A program made the translations under genes and the position numbers. Below are positions 62,469-64,000 of a stretch of DNA of 64,000 nt, piece by piece (positions within the stretch are counted from its first letter, which is position 1; each line of letters starts with the position of its first letter). The stretch covers positions 20,955 through 84,954 of the forward strand of contig JAIBEL010000058.1 of assembly GCA_019459285.1 (NCBI GenBank), given 5' to 3'. The notes below the pieces were generated by a model. The model had not been told where the DNA came from. It ran no database searches and saw nothing but the letters and a program-made list of their open reading frames with translations. Source of the DNA: Rhizobium sp. (GTDB lineage: Bacteria; Pseudomonadota; Gammaproteobacteria; Burkholderiales; Thiobacillaceae).

Positions 62469-63059
62469 TCAGGGAAGGTTTGAAATGAAGCGGTGCAGCT
62501 GGCGCTCGGTCAGCACCGCGTCGAGCGGCATGTCCCACGGATCGTGCGGCAGCGTCTCCGCCTGCTGGCACTCGTAGGCAATCCCGATAAGCCGCGGTTT
62601 CCGCCACAGCCGCCGGTGACGCATGAACGCCAGCGTCGCATCGTAGTAGCCGCCGCCCATGCCCAGCCGATAGCCCTGTTTGTCGAACCCCACCAGCGGC
62701 ATCAGCAGCAGGTCGAGCTGACGCGCGCGCAGCGGCTTGGCATCCAGTGGCTCGGGGATGCCGTAGCGGTTTGGCTGCATGCGCGTGTTGCGGCCCACCC
62801 GGCCGAAGCGCATCATCCGGCCGCGCCGCGGCAGGATAGGCAGATAGCATTCGCGCTGCATGCAGAGGGCCTGATTGAGCAGGAGGTGGGCGTCGAATTC
62901 GCCGCCTTGCGGCAGATAGAAGCCGATCCGTTGTGACCGCAGCAACAAACCGTGGCGTAGCGCCAGGCGCAGGGAAGCGCGCGCTGCGTGCCGGCGCTCA
63001 GCCGGTTTGAACGCGCTGCGTGCGGCTTTGAATTGGCGTCTGAGGGCGGTTTTGTCCAT
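62469..63059 (-). CDS. fau: 5-formyltetrahydrofolate cyclo-ligase
   Basis: A 196-aa enzyme converting 5-formyl-THF to 5,10-methenyl-THF with ATP. The conserved motif GYRLGMGGGYYDATLAF lies near residue 130, with FDKQGYRLG before it and the N-terminal MDKTALRRQFKAARSAF typical of the family. The start at 63,059 is chosen because the upstream in-frame codons overlap the 6S RNA. The position directly downstream of 6S RNA is the same as for ygfA in E. coli. Confidence 0.92.
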   Translation of the reverse strand: MDKTALRRQFKAARSAFKPAERRHAARASLRLALRHGLLLRSQRIGFYLPQGGEFDAHLLLNQALCMQRECYLPILPRRGRMMRFGRVGRNTRMQPNRYGIPEPLDAKPLRARQLDLLLMPLVGFDKQGYRLGMGGGYYDATLAFMRHRRLWRKPRLIGIAYECQQAETLPHDPWDMPLDAVLTERQLHRFISNLP

Positions 63060-63069
63060 CGAGAAAAAG

Positions 63070-63253
63070 GGCTCCCCGCCTGTGCCGTGACTGGCTGCGG
63101 ACTCTTGAACCTGGGTCCAAGACGGCCGCAATCAAAGGCGCTTTGGGCTCATGAGACGTGTCACGCGCACACCCGCACCGGAATAGACCGCAGCCTTGCA
63201 CGTATGCATTGGTTCAGAGAAATTGCAACCAGCCTCGAACACCGCAGGGAGCC
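63070..63253 (-). ncRNA. ssrS: 6S RNA
   Basis: About 184 nt on the minus strand. The ends pair (GGCTCCC with GGGGAGCC). Typical 6S segments include TTGGACCCAGGTTCAAG near the 3' side, CTGCGGTGTTCGAGGCTGG at the 5' side and ATTTCTCTGAACCA. A large central bubble flanked by GC-rich stems can be drawn. It binds sigma-70 RNA polymerase and mimics an open promoter. Location between zapA and fau is the conserved one. A short T run (CCCTTTTT) follows the 3' end. Confidence 0.88.
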
Positions 63254-63288
63254 TTCTTAGTGTATTCCATTTTGGGATCGAAAAGGGT

Positions 63289-63304
63289 GCGGTTGCCCAA
63301 CCGC
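63289..63304 (-). terminator. Hairpin between zapA and 6S RNA
   Basis: Perfect inverted repeat GCGGTTG-CC-CAACCGC. On the minus strand it is followed by ACCCTTTT, so it may terminate the zapBA transcript just before the 6S RNA promoter region. Confidence 0.45.
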
Positions 63305-63335
63305 GCGGAAGGGCCGAGACCGGTCCGGGAATGGA

Positions 63336-63638
63336 TCAGAAGAGGGTGTCCTGGTCTTCCAGAACGGAATCGAGCAGCGCGTTGCAGTGGGTCAGCCGGG
63401 TGCGGGCTTCCTCGACCAGACCGCCGCCGCCCTGGGTCAGCAGGTCGTGCGCCAGGTTGAGGCCCGCCATGATGGCGATGCGCTCGGCGCCGATCACCTT
63501 GCTGCTGTCGCGGATCTCGCGCATTTTTTCGTCGAGATAATCGGCCGCCGCGATCAGCGCCGATTCCTCCTCGCGCGAACACGCCACCTTGTAGGCGCGG
63601 CCCAGGATATTGATTTCGATCGAGCGGGGGCCGGCCAT
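63336..63638 (-). CDS. zapA: Cell division protein ZapA
   Basis: A 100-aa protein that cross-links FtsZ filaments at the division site. The N-terminal ZapA fold (IEINILGRAYKVACSREEES) is followed by helices including DYLDEKMREIR and ERIAIMAGLNLAHDLL and a C-terminal coiled coil. The start at 63,638 overlaps the stop of the zapB-like gene (TGATG). Confidence 0.92.
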   Translation of the reverse strand: MAGPRSIEINILGRAYKVACSREEESALIAAADYLDEKMREIRDSSKVIGAERIAIMAGLNLAHDLLTQGGGGLVEEARTRLTHCNALLDSVLEDQDTLF

Positions 63639-63835
63639 CACACGTCCTCCGGCAACGTATCGAGCAGCGCATGCAGGCGTGTTCTGGCGGCATCCAGGCG
63701 GGTGGTCAGCTGCCTGCTGTCCTGCTGCGCAGCCAGCAGCTGCTGGCGTAGCGCGATGTTTTCCTGCCGCAGCGTGTGGCACAGCTCGGCCACCTGGCGG
63801 ATCTTGGCTTCAAGGGTATCGAGTTCGGCGTGCAT
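63638..63835 (-). CDS. ZapB-like small coiled-coil protein (TIGR02449 type)
   Basis: A 65-aa protein that is almost wholly coiled coil (LDTLEAKIRQVAELCHTL, then RQENIALRQQLLAAQQ). Small proteins of this type precede zapA in many beta- and gammaproteobacteria and probably act with it in FtsZ-ring assembly. The ATG at 63,835 begins the helix; an in-frame extension to 63,961 lacks coding character. The last 165 bp of the window hold its promoter region with no further gene seen. Confidence 0.82.
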   Translation of the reverse strand: MHAELDTLEAKIRQVAELCHTLRQENIALRQQLLAAQQDSRQLTTRLDAARTRLHALLDTLPEDV

Positions 63836-64000
63836 GGCGCGACTATAGGGGGCGGCGTGCGGCCGGTCAATCGGCCCCGTATCAGGTTCGCACAGCCGGG
63901 ACCGGCATGACTTCCGCAACCGGCTGGGGCCCACCCCAAAAAACCCGATACGCCCACCCACCCGGGGCTTTACCGAAATAGTATAGCGCGGCGACGCCCC

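Overview
The window looks like a chromosomal segment of a GC-rich betaproteobacterium, most like Thiobacillus and its relatives (inference). The reasons are the core gene content (gltB, ilvD, lgt, a liv ABC operon, a small cytochrome c), the block zapB-like gene, zapA, 6S RNA, 5-formyl-THF cyclo-ligase, and strongly GC-biased codons in the flanks. A visibly AT-richer accessory island of about 37 kb (roughly 11.9 to 48.7 kb) interrupts the core.

Left core (1-11.8 kb): the 5' two thirds of gltB, an endonuclease/exonuclease/phosphatase protein, an exported Ala/Lys/Glu-rich protein, a four-gene xanthine-oxidase-family molybdoenzyme operon (2Fe-2S subunit, Tat-exported Mo subunit, XdhC, MocA-like), and a membrane GGDEF-EAL protein.

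Island (11.9-48.7 kb), left to right: a HEPN protein with a DGQR-motif protein whose 5' end is lost or unclear; a 5'-truncated PIN-like remnant head-to-head with an RnlA-RnlB toxin-antitoxin pair; a GIY-YIG protein; a RES-Xre toxin-antitoxin pair with an operator; a RAMA-domain protein; a small zinc-finger protein; an operon of a large serine recombinase and two ParB-like proteins; two small unknown genes. A minus-strand restriction block follows: a 1284-aa helicase with a 1032-aa partner (candidate PIWI-RE-like pair), McrC, McrB carrying an EVE-like insertion, a specificity subunit, and a fused nuclease-methylase (BcgI-like). A CapW/BrxR-like WYL regulator then sits divergently to a 46-aa protein and a CBASS operon (CD-NTase broken by a G8 tract, plus patatin phospholipase). 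The island ends with a Tn7-like module (TnsA-TnsB fusion, TnsC, TniQ) reading toward the 3' end of a tRNA-Ala gene. A near-identical 21-bp direct repeat at 14,092 and 48,651 may mark the element ends.

Right core (48.7-64 kb): tRNA-Ala(CGC), a VanZ-like gene with lgt, an IlvD-mutarotase fusion, an orphan ParA, an ankyrin protein, a thioredoxin-fold protein, a DUF2189-like membrane protein, a cytochrome c, livKHMGF, fau, 6S RNA, zapA and a zapB-like gene.

The island reads as layered anti-phage defences carried by, or collected around, a Tn7-like element parked at a tRNA gene. The items most worth study are the helicase plus 1032-aa pair beside McrBC, the DGQR-HEPN pair, the homopolymer-interrupted CD-NTase with its repeat operators, and the IlvD-mutarotase fusion.
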